From: Panax quinquefolius
Taxonomy: Eukaryota > Streptophyta > Magnoliopsida > Apiales > Araliaceae
NCBI GenBank assembly: GCA_020205615.1
Contig: CM035170.1
Coordinates: 28,677,568-28,741,567 of the forward strand
Reading direction: 5' to 3'
Length of the DNA stretch: 64,000 nt
In this document: one piece after another, positions 11,035-23,218 of the stretch
How the letters are laid out: each line of letters opens with the position of its first letter
Position numbering within the stretch: position 1 is the first letter of the stretch
Position numbers and translations under genes: made by a program
The notes under the pieces: generated by a model
The model's database searches: none
What the model was told of the DNA's origin: nothing
What the model saw: only the letters and a program-made list of their open reading frames with translations

Positions 11035-13192
11035 GTTTGTGATCTCCCTTCTTGACACTTGATGTCTTCTCATGATGGATTTGCTAAGATGACTGTGAGC
11101 TCTTCTCTATTGTACTTAGAGTCTTCCCATGATGGACACTAAGATGACATGATGCACTTCTTTCGCTCGGCAGTTTAGAACACTCTTCTTGTAGTAGAAC
11201 TCTTACTTCTACATAGTAAAACTCTCACTTCTACTTCTTCCTTTGCATGTATCTGAGTGTTCTTGGTGGATCGTAGAGTGAGCCTTCAGACTCACTATTT
11301 CACATGGTTTAGACCAGTCCACCGTTACTCCAAACTTGGAAACTATAGCAACCTTCGATCTTTGAAGCTCTTCCTGATTTATACTCCTTCCCAATCCTTC
11401 CGTTGGAAAGTAGCCGTTGAAGGCTATTCAAATATCTTCACAGATCTCGAGTTGACAGAGGTAGATAGCTGATGTGACATGTCATACTTTATTTGACATT
11501 GCAGCCTACTGTTTCACCTACCCCATCAGAGTTGTCACTTTAATGTCTTGGGCAGGTCGAAGACTTTATTTTGTCCTTCTGATTTCTCGATCAGAGGTTG
11601 TCCTTTTGCATCGATGCTCTCAATAAGCTCTTGTCAGATTGAACCATTGTTAATGCTTCAGTCTTCAGCTATTCGAACTCTACGATTCTGATGCATGTCT
11701 TCGAGGATCTGATCGTAGTATCTTGTTTGAGTGTTGCTCATTTACTGGTAGAGTTAACACTACAATCTTGAAGAGTGTTGATTGGATCTCCAATGTAGAA
11801 CACCTCTTCCTTCTATTTTGTAGTGCTTCAACACATCTGTTTGCTTCGACTGTTCTCAGAGACTGATGGACTAACTCCTTGCTATGGTCCCCTCTGAATA
11901 GCAAGACACTTCAGATTTGTGGCGCGTCTAGCTCACTTTCTCCTTGTGATCTCCCCTTCACTTATCATTAATGGACTGACCCTACGCTTAATCACTTTAG
12001 CCTTGTTCTTCAGAGACTAACCACTATCTCGGCTCACTTTCCATTAGTTCTTTCTTTGTTTGGCAAACACTACGATCTCGGTTGCTTCCAAGATTGTTAT
12101 CTTCTGTTGACTTGACAACTACTGCACTTGTTGACTTTTCTAAGTCAGTTAAAGAAGTCTTCTTATGATCATCTTGTGGAAAACTTCATCTCGAATGGCT
12201 TCACAACTCAATCTTGATGCTGATTGGGTTGGTGCTTAGATCTTCTATTAGCTTGCATGCCATTCGTTGAGTGTTCTCTGGTTCCCTTCAGGTGAGATAT
12301 ATCTTTCCAGTGCCAACCAGAGGCTTTATGCCTTTGGATATTCTGGGAGTGCTCATTAGTTGAGAATCATATTTGCTCTACGATTCTGCCTTGTCATTGT
12401 GAGCACATTCTGTTGAGGTCGTAGTTCTACACTCTACGATTCAGCTTCAGCTGTGCAGACACTACGACTTCGGGATCATATCTCGACACTCTATGATTTT
12501 TGTCTTTGTGCTCGATGTCTTCATCTAATATTGCTCGACTACGATTGCTACATGTTTTCAATAGACTCTACGACTCAGAGTGTAGTCTACTATCCTTGAC
12601 TTGGCTTCGACATCAGTAGACTCTACGACTCCAAGTGTAGTCTAAGTTTTTGACTTGGCTTCGGCGGATGTTCGATCGACTCGTAGGCAGGCTGTCTCTA
12701 CGATTCTGAACATGGCTTCCTAAGCAGACTTCGATCCTGAGGAAGTTCTACTCGACACACTACGATCCTTCGTCGTCTCTCCTGGTAGTCTATGAACACC
12801 GAGATCTACTATCTTGTAGACTACGATTCCGCCTCGACAGCTCTCGAGTTCTCCTTAACTCTCCCGGCAGACTACGATTTCTGGTGCAGTTCTCGACGAT
12901 CAGACATGCCCATCTATTACATTACAAGATCAACCTAACATGCTTTATCTTTCTATATTTATTGTCCTTGTACATCATTTCTTTTTAAGGACTTTACAAA
13001 GTTGTTTTGCTTATATAGGATCAACCTAACATACTTGATCAATTCATTCTAAGTCCTTGTACACATGTTTCTATTTTCTATCAAAGGACTTTATAGCTTT
13101 TCTTAATGCACGCATACTTACATATTCATTCATATATATCAAAATCAAATCATATATAAATAGGAATATCATTCATATGTTTATTCCTGACA
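11035..13192 (-). mobile_element. Sirevirus-like LTR copy 1, 5' part
   Basis: The minus strand begins TGTCAGGAATAAACATATGA at 13192 and matches the LTRs of the 21458-33605 element. It lies directly inside the RNase H region of gypsy A, whose sequence resumes at 13193 with CATAC, the presumed target duplication. It carries many ACTCTACGAT / CTACGATT motifs, the complement of the TCGTAG motif of the other copies, and a degenerate TATA box at 11376-11383. Confidence 0.9.
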
Positions 13193-15000
13193 CATACAAA
13201 ATGGGCCTTTGCGTTAACAACATCGCACTCGTACCCACATATGATCTTCTACACAATGCGTCAGCTACTACATTCACTTTTCCAGGATGGTATTGGATGG
13301 TATGATCGTAATCTTTCAACAGCTCGAGCCAATGTCGTTGCCGCATGTTGAGTTCCTTTTGGGTGAAGAAATATTTGAGGCTTTTATGATCTGTATAGAT
13401 CTCCACTTTCTCCCCATACAGGTAATGTCTGCAGATCTTCAACGCGAAAACAACTGCTGCCAACTCCAGATCATGAGTAGGATAATTCCTCTCATATCTT
13501 TGAGTTGTCACGAGGCATAGGCTATAACTTTCCCATGTTGCATGAGAACACATCCTAACCCTTTGCCTGAAGCATCGCTGTAGATAACAAATCCATCCGA
13601 ACCAGATGGTATTGTCAGAACAGGTGCCAAAATGAGTCTCCTCTCAAGTTCTTGGAAACTCTTCTCGCATTCCTCGCTCCATACAAATTTTGTATCTTTC
13701 CGAGTCAGCTGAGTTAGCTGAGTAGCAATTTGAGAAAACCCTTCCACGAATATCTGATAATAACCAGCTAAGCCCATAAAGCTACGTACTTCGGTCACCG
13801 ACTTCGGTTGCTCCCAACTTTGTATTGCTTCAATCTTCACTGGGTCAACAGATACTCCATGTTTTGACACCACGTGCCCAAGGAATGCTACTTCGTCAAG
13901 CCAGAACTCACATTTCTTCAGCTTGGCATATAGCTTATTTTCATGAAGCCTTTGAAGTACCATCTTCAAATGGCGCTCATGATCTTAATGGCTTTTGGAA
14001 TAGATGATGATGTCATCAATAAAGACAACAACGAACTGATCCAAATATTCCTTGAACACATGGTTCATCATATCCATGAAAGCAGCAGGAGCATTAGTCA
14101 ATCCAAAAGATATGACTAAGAATTTATAATGCCCATACCGAGTTCTGAAGGCAGTCTTCGGAATATCCTCAGTTTTAATCTTTAACTGATGATATCCAGA
14201 ACAAAGATAGATTTTTGAGAAGAATTGTGCTCCTTACAACTGGTCGAACAGGTCATCAATGCGAGCATGGTTCAATTCCCGGTAGTTAATACAAAGTCGC
14301 ATACTGCCGTCTTTCTTCTTTACGAATAAAACAGGGGCACCCCAAGGAGATGTGGTAGGATGAATGAAACTGATGTCTAACAACTCCTGTAGTTTAACCT
14401 TTAACTCCTGAATTTCAATAGGAGCCATTCGATATGGGGTTTTAGAAATTAGTTTTGTACTAGGCTCAAGGTCAATAAAGAATTCAACTTCGCGTTCTGG
14501 GGGTAGACTGAGAAGTTCTTCAAGAAATACGTCAGGAAATTCATTAACAAAAGAAATATTATTCAAATTTGACGTATGTTTGTTCAAGTCCATGTCATGG
14601 GCTAAGAAAGCCTGACATCCATTTTTCAATAAACAAATGGCTTTATGGCTTGATATGACAGTTATTGACTTTAGTGGTTTGGTTGCTTGAATTCGCATAA
14701 CAGGTTGGTTAGGAATATGAAAACTAACAACCTTAAGAAAACAATCAATTTTGGCATGATAAGTGGTTAACCAATCAATCCCTAAAATCACATCAAATGC
14801 AAGTATTTTCAAAGAAATAAGATCGACAAGTAATGTGATGGTCCCAACTTGAATCAAGCAAGATTTATAAACTGTGGATGTAACGAAAGTTTCTCCTAAC
14901 AGAGTTTTAACAGATAAGTCAAAGTCTAATTTCTCCGGAGTCAAATTCAAACGTTGAGCTCAAGAAGGAGAGATAAAAGAATGGGTAGAACCGGTATCTA
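13193..15000 (-). pseudogene. pol: Gypsy A pol: protease, reverse transcriptase, RNase H (broken)
   Basis: This is the pol region of a Tekay/Del-type Ty3/gypsy element: it would mature the polyprotein and copy RNA into DNA. An aspartic protease motif DTGSTHSF lies at 14987-14998 and just downstream. The RT shows [17 protein letters not shown] and the second catalytic block FIDD at 14012-14023. RNase H shows [10 protein letters not shown] and [12 protein letters not shown]. Damage seen: a stop in protease, a deletion within the YRELN...RIDDLFDQL stretch, a stop at 14234, Asp-to-Tyr at the first catalytic RT aspartate (SKIYL for the expected SKIDL), a stop after YSKSH near 13985, and a frameshift near 13505. 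The frame is cut at 13193 by the Sirevirus-like insertion, so integrase lies outside the window. Confidence 0.93.
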
Positions 15001-15013
15001 ATAAGGTATAAAC

Positions 15014-16138
15014 TTAGTAAGAATTTATGATTAGCTTACCCGTGATCACCTCGTTCGGGTTCCTTGCATTTTGGGCAGTCACGACAAATGCTCTTTCTGG
15101 AACCACCGACTTTGACTTGTCCGGGACAACCTTTGGAGTCACCATCCCCGTTGGACTTGGTTTTGCTACAAGACAATCTCTAGCTATATGACTTTCCTTT
15201 CCATAGTTATAGCACACCTTCGATTGTTATGGGCAGTTTCGGCTGATGTGTCCCTCTTTCCCGCATTTATAACATACGACCGGTGGTTGTTTTCCTCCCC
15301 TAGAAATAGTTGATGTTGGTGCTGACGTCTTCACGTTATCATTATTGTACCTTCTCTTTTTGAAATCTCCCCCCGACTCGCTTCTTCTACTATCATGGCC
15401 ACGATTACCACTAGAGTGGTAACCACTTTTGTCCGGATGTTTTCTTCCCCGCTGGTTGTCATTGCTCCGATGACTGCTGCCACCAATATGACCCTGGTTG
15501 TGGTACCTCGGTTGAACATACTCATTATCTTGCTCTAATAATTGAGCCCTGTTCACAACATCTGAATATAGAGAAAATTTGTGAGAGATAAGGTATTGAC
15601 GAATTTTGGGTTTCAGACCTCTCAGAAACATCCGCGTCATACGTTCCTCATTCTCTACCAAATGAGGTGTAAACCTGGATAACTCTGCTAACTTAGCCTC
15701 GTACTGGGACACAGTCATGTTGTTATGTTCCAGCCTAATAAACTCTACCTCCTTCATATGACGAAAACTTTTAGGAAAGTACTTGTCATTGAACAGTTTC
15801 TGAAATGCTTCCCAAGACATATTGAGTGCGGCAGGCTGGGTACGCTTCATAAATTCCCACCAGTAATATGCCTCACCGCGGAATATAAAGGTGGCGAATG
15901 GAACCTTCTGTTCCTCTGTGCATCCCAAGACATCAAATATCTTGGTAATTTGCTTAACCCACGTTTCTGCCTTGATCGGATCTGGTTTTCCCAAAAATTC
16001 TAGTGGTCCCAACTCTTTGAACTGCTTGGCTGTGACAAGTCGCGCATTGCTATCATTTCCACCCGTATTTTGTACACGAGTCTCCCTTGTCTGATTTTTC
16101 ATGAACTGCAAAAAGTTTCTAAACATCCCATCATTCAT
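15014..16138 (-). pseudogene. gag: Gypsy A gag with two zinc knuckles (stop between them)
   Basis: The structural gag protein packages element RNA in cytoplasmic particles. The first 303 codons from ATG at 16138 contain a retrotransposon gag domain (about residues 65-165, with AYYWWEFMKR and FLRGLKPKIRQ) and a basic Arg/Gly/Ser-rich linker. A perfect CCHC knuckle follows: C289, C292, H297, C302. A stop codon at 15227-15229 comes just after it. In the same frame a second knuckle follows (CYNYGKESHIARDC), whose second Cys is Tyr. The frame stops again at 15014, just before protease. In the family gag runs on into pol, so two stops now separate them. The long intact first ORF suggests moderate age. 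Confidence 0.92.
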
Positions 16139-16445
16139 CGTTTATTTGGTAGTGTTATTTACAGGAGGAATATTGCCTTCCTGTTGCACGTTCCCTTGGT
16201 TGGTGATTAAATGTGTCTCCACGGTCTCATTCACTCCATTGTAAACATTTTAAGCTGTCATTCTCAAATACTGTCATAAAACAAGGGTTAATTAAAGAAA
16301 TTGACATACCACATATTATCCCTATATTCTGACCGACCAATTAAATACCAAATAAGCTTAGGTAGGACACATTAGCGAAGGATTTACTCGTCTCTCCACT
16401 CCTAGTTCTATTCCCCAATCTCTGCCAGAGACCATATATTCCTAA
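16139..16445 (-). other. Gypsy A untranslated leader
   Basis: The stretch between primer site and gag start. Read on the minus strand it matches the leader of elements X and Y, for example CTTCGCTA...CCTACCTAAG. No ORF is expected or seen. Confidence 0.8.
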
Positions 16446-16457
16446 GCTCTGATACCA
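16446..16457 (-). other. Primer binding site of gypsy A
   Basis: TGGTATCAGAGC on the minus strand, complementary to initiator Met tRNA, two bases from the LTR end. It fixes both the orientation and the LTR boundary. Confidence 0.93.
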
Positions 16458-17019
16458 ACTGTGACGTCCCCAAAATAGGTATACATCACCCATTTTGAGT
16501 CACCAAATACATGGTATAGAAAATAACTACAACTTCATTATTACAATTGTCGTACAAAATACGACAACACATATACTGTGAGTTTAAATACAAATATTGT
16601 CTAATAGACAGTATTCAAACTCAAAAGGAGTCCTCATTATAATTATTATCACACTATTTTACAAAATAGTGAGGACTGCTAAAAAAACTGTCTGGACCCA
16701 TCACTCCACACCCCGACTAGTTCCCGCTATATTCTCGTCTCCTAAGAAGAAAAATGGAACAAAAAGGAAAAGGGTGAGCTCAACTAGACCAGTAAAGAAT
16801 ACTATGACTAAGATAATGAACAACAAATTATCGTTAGCCTTCAATAAATCAGATAAAATATAATGGACACTAAGTTTTAGATCAATATTCGCAACAAAAA
16901 TAATAATTCATTAGAAGAGTTAAGTAGAGAATGAAATCTACTATCTTTTATGATTTAAAAGTCCATCATCAATATTTTATCCCTGTAACATCAAACAATA
17001 TACATCTTGAACAAAATTC

Positions 17020-17160
17020 ATCTTTGCACTACGAGCCAAAGATATTGATTTGTATCACCAGTTGTCATGTTCATCTCAACACCTGTCCATCTTTGCACTA
17101 CGGGCCAAAGATATTCATCAGGTAATCTTTCATCTTTGCACTACAGGCCATAGATATTCA
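17020..17160. repeat. LTR repeat TGCACTACGGGCCAAAGATA, three to four copies
   Basis: CATCTTTGCACTACGAGCCA, CATCTTTGCACTACGGGCCA and CATCTTTGCACTACAGGCCA occur at roughly 40-50 bp spacing. The same motif is repeated in the solo LTR at about 8720-8950. Its complement is the core of the 57-bp minisatellite of X and Y. Confidence 0.8.
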
Positions 17161-17395
17161 TCAAGTATCACCATTTAAGACTAAGGATGATGAAAAATAT
17201 CTTAAAGAAACTAATCCAATGAGATAAAAGGACAAAGATTAGAGATTCGTACTTTAAATAATCCAAGTTGAAAAATACTCCATAATAAACCATAGTAGAG
17301 TAAATTTCATTTTTCTATGATCAAAACATGGATACAATCAAAGATAGTAACCATAATAGACAACTTAGACAAAGAAGATAAAATTTCATTTTTCT

Positions 17396-17560
17396 ATGAA
17401 TAGTGCCGTATTTGTGAATAGTGCCGTATACGTGAATAGTGATGTATACATGAATAGTAACCCCGACACGAAAAGGTAAAAATTCCACAAGAAAAATCAT
17501 AATTCGTGAATAGTGTCGTATTCGTGAATAGTGTCGTATACGTGAATAGTAATCTCAACA
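17396..17560. repeat. LTR repeat GTGAATAGTGTCGTAT
   Basis: About six imperfect copies of GTGAATAGTGCCGTATACGT in two groups (17397-17460 and 17507-17550). They lie upstream of the R region in an LTR read on the minus strand. The 108-codon frame over it is a by-product of the repeat. Confidence 0.75.
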
Positions 17561-17816
17561 TGAAAAATTTCATAATAAAATTCATACTAATATTTCGGCA
17601 TAATGATATTGAAAGAAAAACATCATTTACGAAGAAAATAACATCCCTTACCTCAAAAGAATAGTACTTCTGCCTGAAACATTGGATATAACGCTGAAAG
17701 AAACTTGCACTGAATAACAACTCTCAAAGTGTCTAAATACTCACAAAATACGCTCGATAATATAGAGAGATAAAACTTATAATTCTGGTGTGATTTTCAA
17801 TTCTAACTAACCATCC

Positions 17817-17824
17817 TATTTATA
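17817..17824 (-). promoter_or_regulatory. Putative TATA box of gypsy A LTR
   Basis: TATAAATA on the minus strand, upstream of an AGAGAG-rich presumed transcript start (17760-17775), the same arrangement as in the X and Y LTRs. Confidence 0.65.
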
Positions 17825-20790
17825 AGAAAATTCCAGAACGCCAAAGCAGACTAAATTAATAAAATATTAATATTCTTTAAAAATTTCCTACGCACACCTT
17901 CTTGACCAAATTATTAGACACCACTAGTAGGGCCCACCAAAATTCAGCATTTTTCACACCAATCAAAAGTGGGGCCCACCATGTTTTTAATAAAAATATT
18001 TATTTCCGAAACATCAATAATTTATAATAAATAGCCCTTTTATCATAAAAATACGAATTTTATGTCCATTCCATAGGAGATTTAATTCTCTACATCTTTG
18101 TAGAAGAAAGTTTTTCTAAATTCCAATCAGAAAATATCCGAAATCCACATACGGATTATTTTTAATACCTCCATTCCAACAAAATACTGATAAAACACCT
18201 CAACATTAATTCTTTTATTTTTATCCACATAAAATAAATATTTTCTTATCATATAAATTAATAATTAATTATTCACAAATAATATTACAAAATCACAATA
18301 TGACAACCATGTCATTCTCAGGAAAGAGGGGGTTTCCGATAAGGATTTCTCCTTACTGGCGCGCAATTAGATGACTAAACCCCTTTTCTAGACAGAACTT
18401 CCTTAGACATTACCAATAATGCTATCTAATAATATTATTCAAATAATATGAATTGTTGATCTGATAATGAGAAATAATGTGTAGTGACAATTATTGAAAT
18501 AACAATAATATAAAATATCAACGTAACAATTATTGGATCAAAAAAATAGAATATTAAACCGTAATTACTGTAAGAATTATTGAGTAGTGCCTTCTTATAT
18601 AAGAATCAATAATCCAAAAATATTGTGCAATACCGGTGTGTTTCTTTATAAACCACGCCAGACATCGTATTTTAACCAATTTGTATATTTCAAAGAAGTG
18701 TGTTAATCGGTAATAATTACGTCGTTATTTATAAAAACTCAAACTTGTCGTTTTCTTCATCCGGCCATTTTCTGTAATGGGGCCCACAAATGGCTGCACC
18801 ATCGTACGAATATTGGCCGACAGCAAGAATATTCCACGACCAAACGAATATTCTTCGATAACAATGAATATTTTATAACCACTTGCTTATTTTGCAGAAT
18901 TTTCACATTTCACCCATAACCAAAGTATTATATCAAATTAAAACCTTATTATTCAAAATAATAATTAGAGGAAATTCAATTTTATTTAAAAAATTGAGGT
19001 CTTACAATATATAGTTTAAATCGAATTTCAGAATATGAATGACTATTCATACGAATGTAAATATTTGCTCAATATAGACATGATTGATGATAACAATTCA
19101 AATTTTTGCAATAAGAGATAAGGTTTAGATTCTTGCATTCAATATAAGAATGAAGTTAGGGAACATGCCTTTAGCGTAGTTTACCAATATCTAGCTTATC
19201 AACACTTTGAATTCCTATTGTATCGTAGTTATGTACATATACGTATTCGTTAGTTATTCAAACTCTATATATAATCCAACAATCTCATACATGTTCGATC
19301 ATGTAGAGTTCTATCTTAGTTGCACAATCAGACCACACAGTAGCATCTTCTCAAACCACATCGTCACCTTTGACTTTGTTTTCAAAAACTAGTTTATAAC
19401 TCATTTATAATCTTCAAGATTTTGTGATTCTATATAACCATCACACCAATAAAAAGTTAAAACATGATTATAATTGTATATTATAACTTAGAGTAGTATC
19501 ATACACTTGCTAAAAGGTTCATATTACAAATAAAATGGTCAGAATGAACACGCTTACTGTAGCCATGTAAATTACCGAGGTTAGGCTTGGGAGCGGTATG
19601 CATTGCTACGCCCCTAACCAGACCAAAGTTAAGTTTTGATTTCTTAGTTTTAATTTACCTTTTAGCATGCATGGGTGTTAACACAAAAAATACACAGCTT
19701 AAGAGGTCTTGGCCTCTCTTAGTGTTATTTTAAGTTCACATTTACACATTATGATACTAATTGGAGTTTTAATGAAATTAAGGCAAACTAAGTTCACAAA
19801 ATAAAATAGCTAACCATATTGACCCTTTAACCATGTAAGGATGTTATACAATCTTTAATACGCATGCCCACATGTATTCACTTCATTTACGCATAGTCCA
19901 TATAGTTCATCACTTGAAAATGTGTTTAAACGCATGCTTGATTAACTTATATTGTGTCTAACAAAGTTACTATTAATATAGGTCATGTTTAGGAGCATAA
20001 AGAGTACTAGCATGCCATTCTATATATTCAGAATATAACTTCATAAGTTTCATAAACTTATTTTGCAAAATGTTCGAGTTTGGCTTTGAAAGTCATTTTA
20101 AACAAAGCTTAAAGTAATTTAGTATCTGCAAGGCGACTTTGAATCACATCTCATGTTCATGTATATACATAACCTGGCCATATACATGTTACGAAGTCAG
20201 AACTCACACACACAAGTTTCATCAAAGTTTGTTTTCTAAAATCCTAGAACGTATACTAAAGCAAGCTAGAGCACCCATGCTATGCAAAGGAACCTAAGAT
20301 TATAAGTCAGGCCTATTTTCATGCATGTTTAAGTCATACTAACATGTTAAAACTATCAGATTATAGCAGAAGTTAGAATTCTTTTCTGGTGCACAACACA
20401 GCTGAGCCATTTTGAACGACAGATCACAGGGTGCAGTTGCGCCCTTCTTGGGAAGAACTAGGAAAGGCTCGGCTCCTACAGAACTCAAAACCAAACACGA
20501 ATTTCTTCACTTTAACATGCTTAAAATCAGTCACATTGGTTCCATACATGCATATAAACTCAATTAACACATTGGCTTCAAATTACAAACTAATTCATAT
20601 GTAATTCATGGAAACTCTAGAATTTGCCAACTTGAAATTATGAATCTAGAACATGGATATTACCTTCTTAGAGCTTGTAAAAGCTAATTCTAGCTTCCTA
20701 ACTTCTGATTGCTCCTCAACTCAATAACTCACACTCTAATTTAGATTCATAGAGAATTTCTAGAAACTTATCTGAGAAGAGAAAAGCCTC

Positions 20791-20798
20791 CATTTATA
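20791..20798 (-). promoter_or_regulatory. Putative TATA box of gypsy B LTR
   Basis: TATAAATG on the minus strand within CTTCCCTATAAATGGAGGC, an arrangement common in plant LTR promoters. Confidence 0.55.
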
Positions 20799-21452
20799 GG
20801 GAAGCTTTTGACCAAAATTGGGCTTTGCTCAATGAATTAAACTAAGAGGAAGAAGAAAGGATCATTGGGTAAGCAAGATTTGGTGGAATAGTTTTTACTA
20901 TTCCATCCTCAGCCATCCTCCTAGCCATTATTTCCCACTAATCTAGCCTTTTTGATTTCCAACAGTGAAGGGATAGGCTCTTGATATAACACGGTTGGAG
21001 AAATAGAATAAGACACTGATTTTGAAACAAATCTATTAATCAGTAGAATAGTTTTAGCATACTCAAGTTTATTTCCTCTTTGGCTTATAAGTTTACATTT
21101 GATGACTAAATGTTATTTCTTAGGTTTTAGTTATGGTTACATACACATAATCATATAGTCCATGTACATTGTGTTAGTCCAAATAATATTTACATTAGGT
21201 TAGAATATAATTTAGTTGGGTACCAACAACCCATTATTCTTCATAAAACTTTATTATCCCATTTATACATAAATATCAAAATTAATATTAAATATCAAGC
21301 ATTTATTTAATTAAATTTATTTCCTTTCATACATTTAAAATACACCTTTTATTAGCCTACCATGAATTATAATATCACACAAGGTTTATTTATACAATTT
21401 CAGTAAAATTACATAAGTTAAGATTTTTATTATATAGTCTCATGGAATAATA

Positions 21453-21457
21453 TTCTT
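21453..21457. other. Target duplication TTCTT, left of Sirevirus-like element
   Basis: TTCTT precedes the LTR's TGTCAGG and is repeated at 33606-33610 after the other LTR's AACTAACA. Confidence 0.93.
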
Positions 21458-21769
21458 TGTCAGGAATAAGCATGTGAATGCTATTCCTATTTACATATGA
21501 TTTGAGTATGATATATATGAATGAATATGCAAGTATGCTTGCATTAAGAAAAGCTGTAAAGTCCTTTGATAGATAATAGAAACATGTGTACAAGGACTTA
21601 GAATGAATTGATCAAGTATATTAGGTTGATCCTACATAAGAAAAACAACTTTGTAAAGTCCTTAAAAAGAAATGATGTACAAGGACTATAAACATAGAAA
21701 GATCAAGCATGTTAGGTTGATCTTATGATGTAATAGATAAGCTTGTCTGATCGTCGAGCACTGCACCAG

Positions 21770-22900
21770 AAATCGTAGTCTGCCGGGAGAGTCGAGGAAA
21801 CTCGAGAGCTATCAAGGCAGAATCGTAGTCTGCAAGATAGTAGTCTTGGAGTTCGTAGACTGCCTGGAGAGACGAGGAGAGGATCGTAGTGTGTCGAGGG
21901 GAACTTCCTCAGGACCGTAGTCTGCTGAGGAAGTCATGTTCAGAATCTCAGAGACAGCCGGCCTACGAGCCGACTAAGTATCTGCTAAATCCAAGTCAAG
22001 AATCGTAGACTACACTCAGAGTCGTAGAGTCTACTAATCATACCAAGGGCAGAGATCGTAGTCGAGCAAGATCAGATGAAGACATCGAGCACAAAGATAG
22101 AAATCATAGAGTGTCAAGATTTGATCTTGGAGTCGTAGTGTTTACACAGCCGAAGCTGAATCGTAGAGTGCAGAACTACGAACTCAACTGTTGTGATCAC
22201 AATGCATAGATAGAATCGTAGAGCAAATACGATTCTCAACGAATGAGCACTCCCAGAATATCCAAAGGAATGAAGCCTTTGGTTAGCACTGCAAAGATAC
22301 ATCCCATCTAAAGGAAACCAGAGATCACTCAATGAATGGCTTGCAAGCTAACAGAAGATCTAAGCACCAACCCAATCAGCATCAAGATTGAGTTGTGAAG
22401 CCATTCGAGATGAAGTCTTCCACAAGGAGATCAGAATAAGACTTGATGGCGGTAAGGAAAAGTCAAGAAATCGATGAGTATCAGTGAGCGAAGACAACGA
22501 TCTTGGAAGCAACTAGGATCGTAGTGTTTTCCAAACAAAGAAAGAACTGATGAAGTGCATACAGAGATACTGGATAGCTTCTGAAGAACAAGGCTAAAGT
22601 GATTAAGCATTGGGTCAGTCCATTGATGATAAGTGAATGGGAGATCACAAGGAGAAAGCGAGCTGGACACGCCACAAATCTGAAGTGTCTTGCTATTCAG
22701 AAGGGGCCAGAACAAAGAAGTCAAGTCATCAATACTTGAGAACTGTTGAGGCAAACAGAAGTATTGAAGCACTGCACAAAACAAGGAAGAAGTATTCTAC
22801 ATTAAAGATCCAATCAACACTCTTCCAGATCGTAGTGTTGTCTCTACCAGTCAACATGACATTACGATCAGGTCCTTAAAGATATGCATCAGAATTGTAG
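21770..22900 (+). repeat. Dispersed ATCGTAG(A/T)(G/C)T motif cluster in LTR
   Basis: Examples are AATCGTAGTCTGC (about 21772 and 21832), GATCGTAGTGTG (21892), GACCGTAGTCTGC (21914), AATCGTAGACTAC (22001), GTCGTAGAGT (22022), AATCGTAGAGTGC (22158) and GATCGTAGTGTT (22827). Some copies face each other (GTAGACTAC; AATACGATTC). Spacing is irregular, so this is not a minisatellite. All LTRs of this family here have the cluster. Confidence 0.8.
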
Positions 22901-23210
22901 AGTTCGAATAGCTGAAGACTGAAGCATTGGCAATGGTTTAATCTGAAGGGTAATATTCGGACAAGTGCTTATTGAGAGCATCGATTCGAAAGGACAACCT
23001 CTGATCGAGAAATCAGAAGGAGGAAATAAAGTCTTTAACCTAACCAAGACATTAAAGTGACATCCCTGATGGGTAGGTGAAACAATAGACTGCAGTGTTA
23101 GAGAAAGTATGACTTGCCACATCAGTAGTCTACCTCAGTCAACTCGAGATTTGTGAAGATATTTGAATTGCCTTAAATGGCTACTTTCCAACAGAAGGAT
23201 TGGGAAGGAG

Positions 23211-23218
23211 TATAAATG
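23211..23218 (+). promoter_or_regulatory. Putative TATA box, Sirevirus-like 5' LTR
   Basis: TATAAATG after GGGAAGGAG. The same box is at 32410-32417 in the 3' LTR. It places the transcript start near 23245. Confidence 0.7.

Larger units (their letters stand above)
16460..19006 (-). mobile_element. Gypsy A 5' LTR, 2.55 kb
   Basis: The minus strand runs from TGTAAGACCTCAATTTTTTA (19006) to GGGGACGTCACA (16460), adjacent to the primer site. It shares ends and several internal blocks with the solo LTR at 8156-11029 and with the X and Y LTRs. ATATA (19007-19011) would be the target duplication; the other flank is outside the window. Confidence 0.92.
19007..21457 (-). mobile_element. Probable distal part of gypsy B 3' LTR
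   Basis: This gene-free stretch ends at the TTCTT target site of the Sirevirus-like element and continues at 33611 into the promoter-proximal LTR of gypsy B. On the minus strand it has a TATA box at 20791-20798, as expected for a U3/R boundary about 1.3 kb into the LTR once the insertion is removed. I could not place the LTR's far end, so some of 19007 to about 19600 may be older flanking DNA. ORFs here are short and unconvincing. Confidence 0.6.

Noticed and set aside
22431..22879. ORFs within the Sirevirus-like LTRs (also 31650-32140, 11209-11904)
   Set aside because: Present on both strands in LTR DNA, interrupted differently in each copy; no domain.
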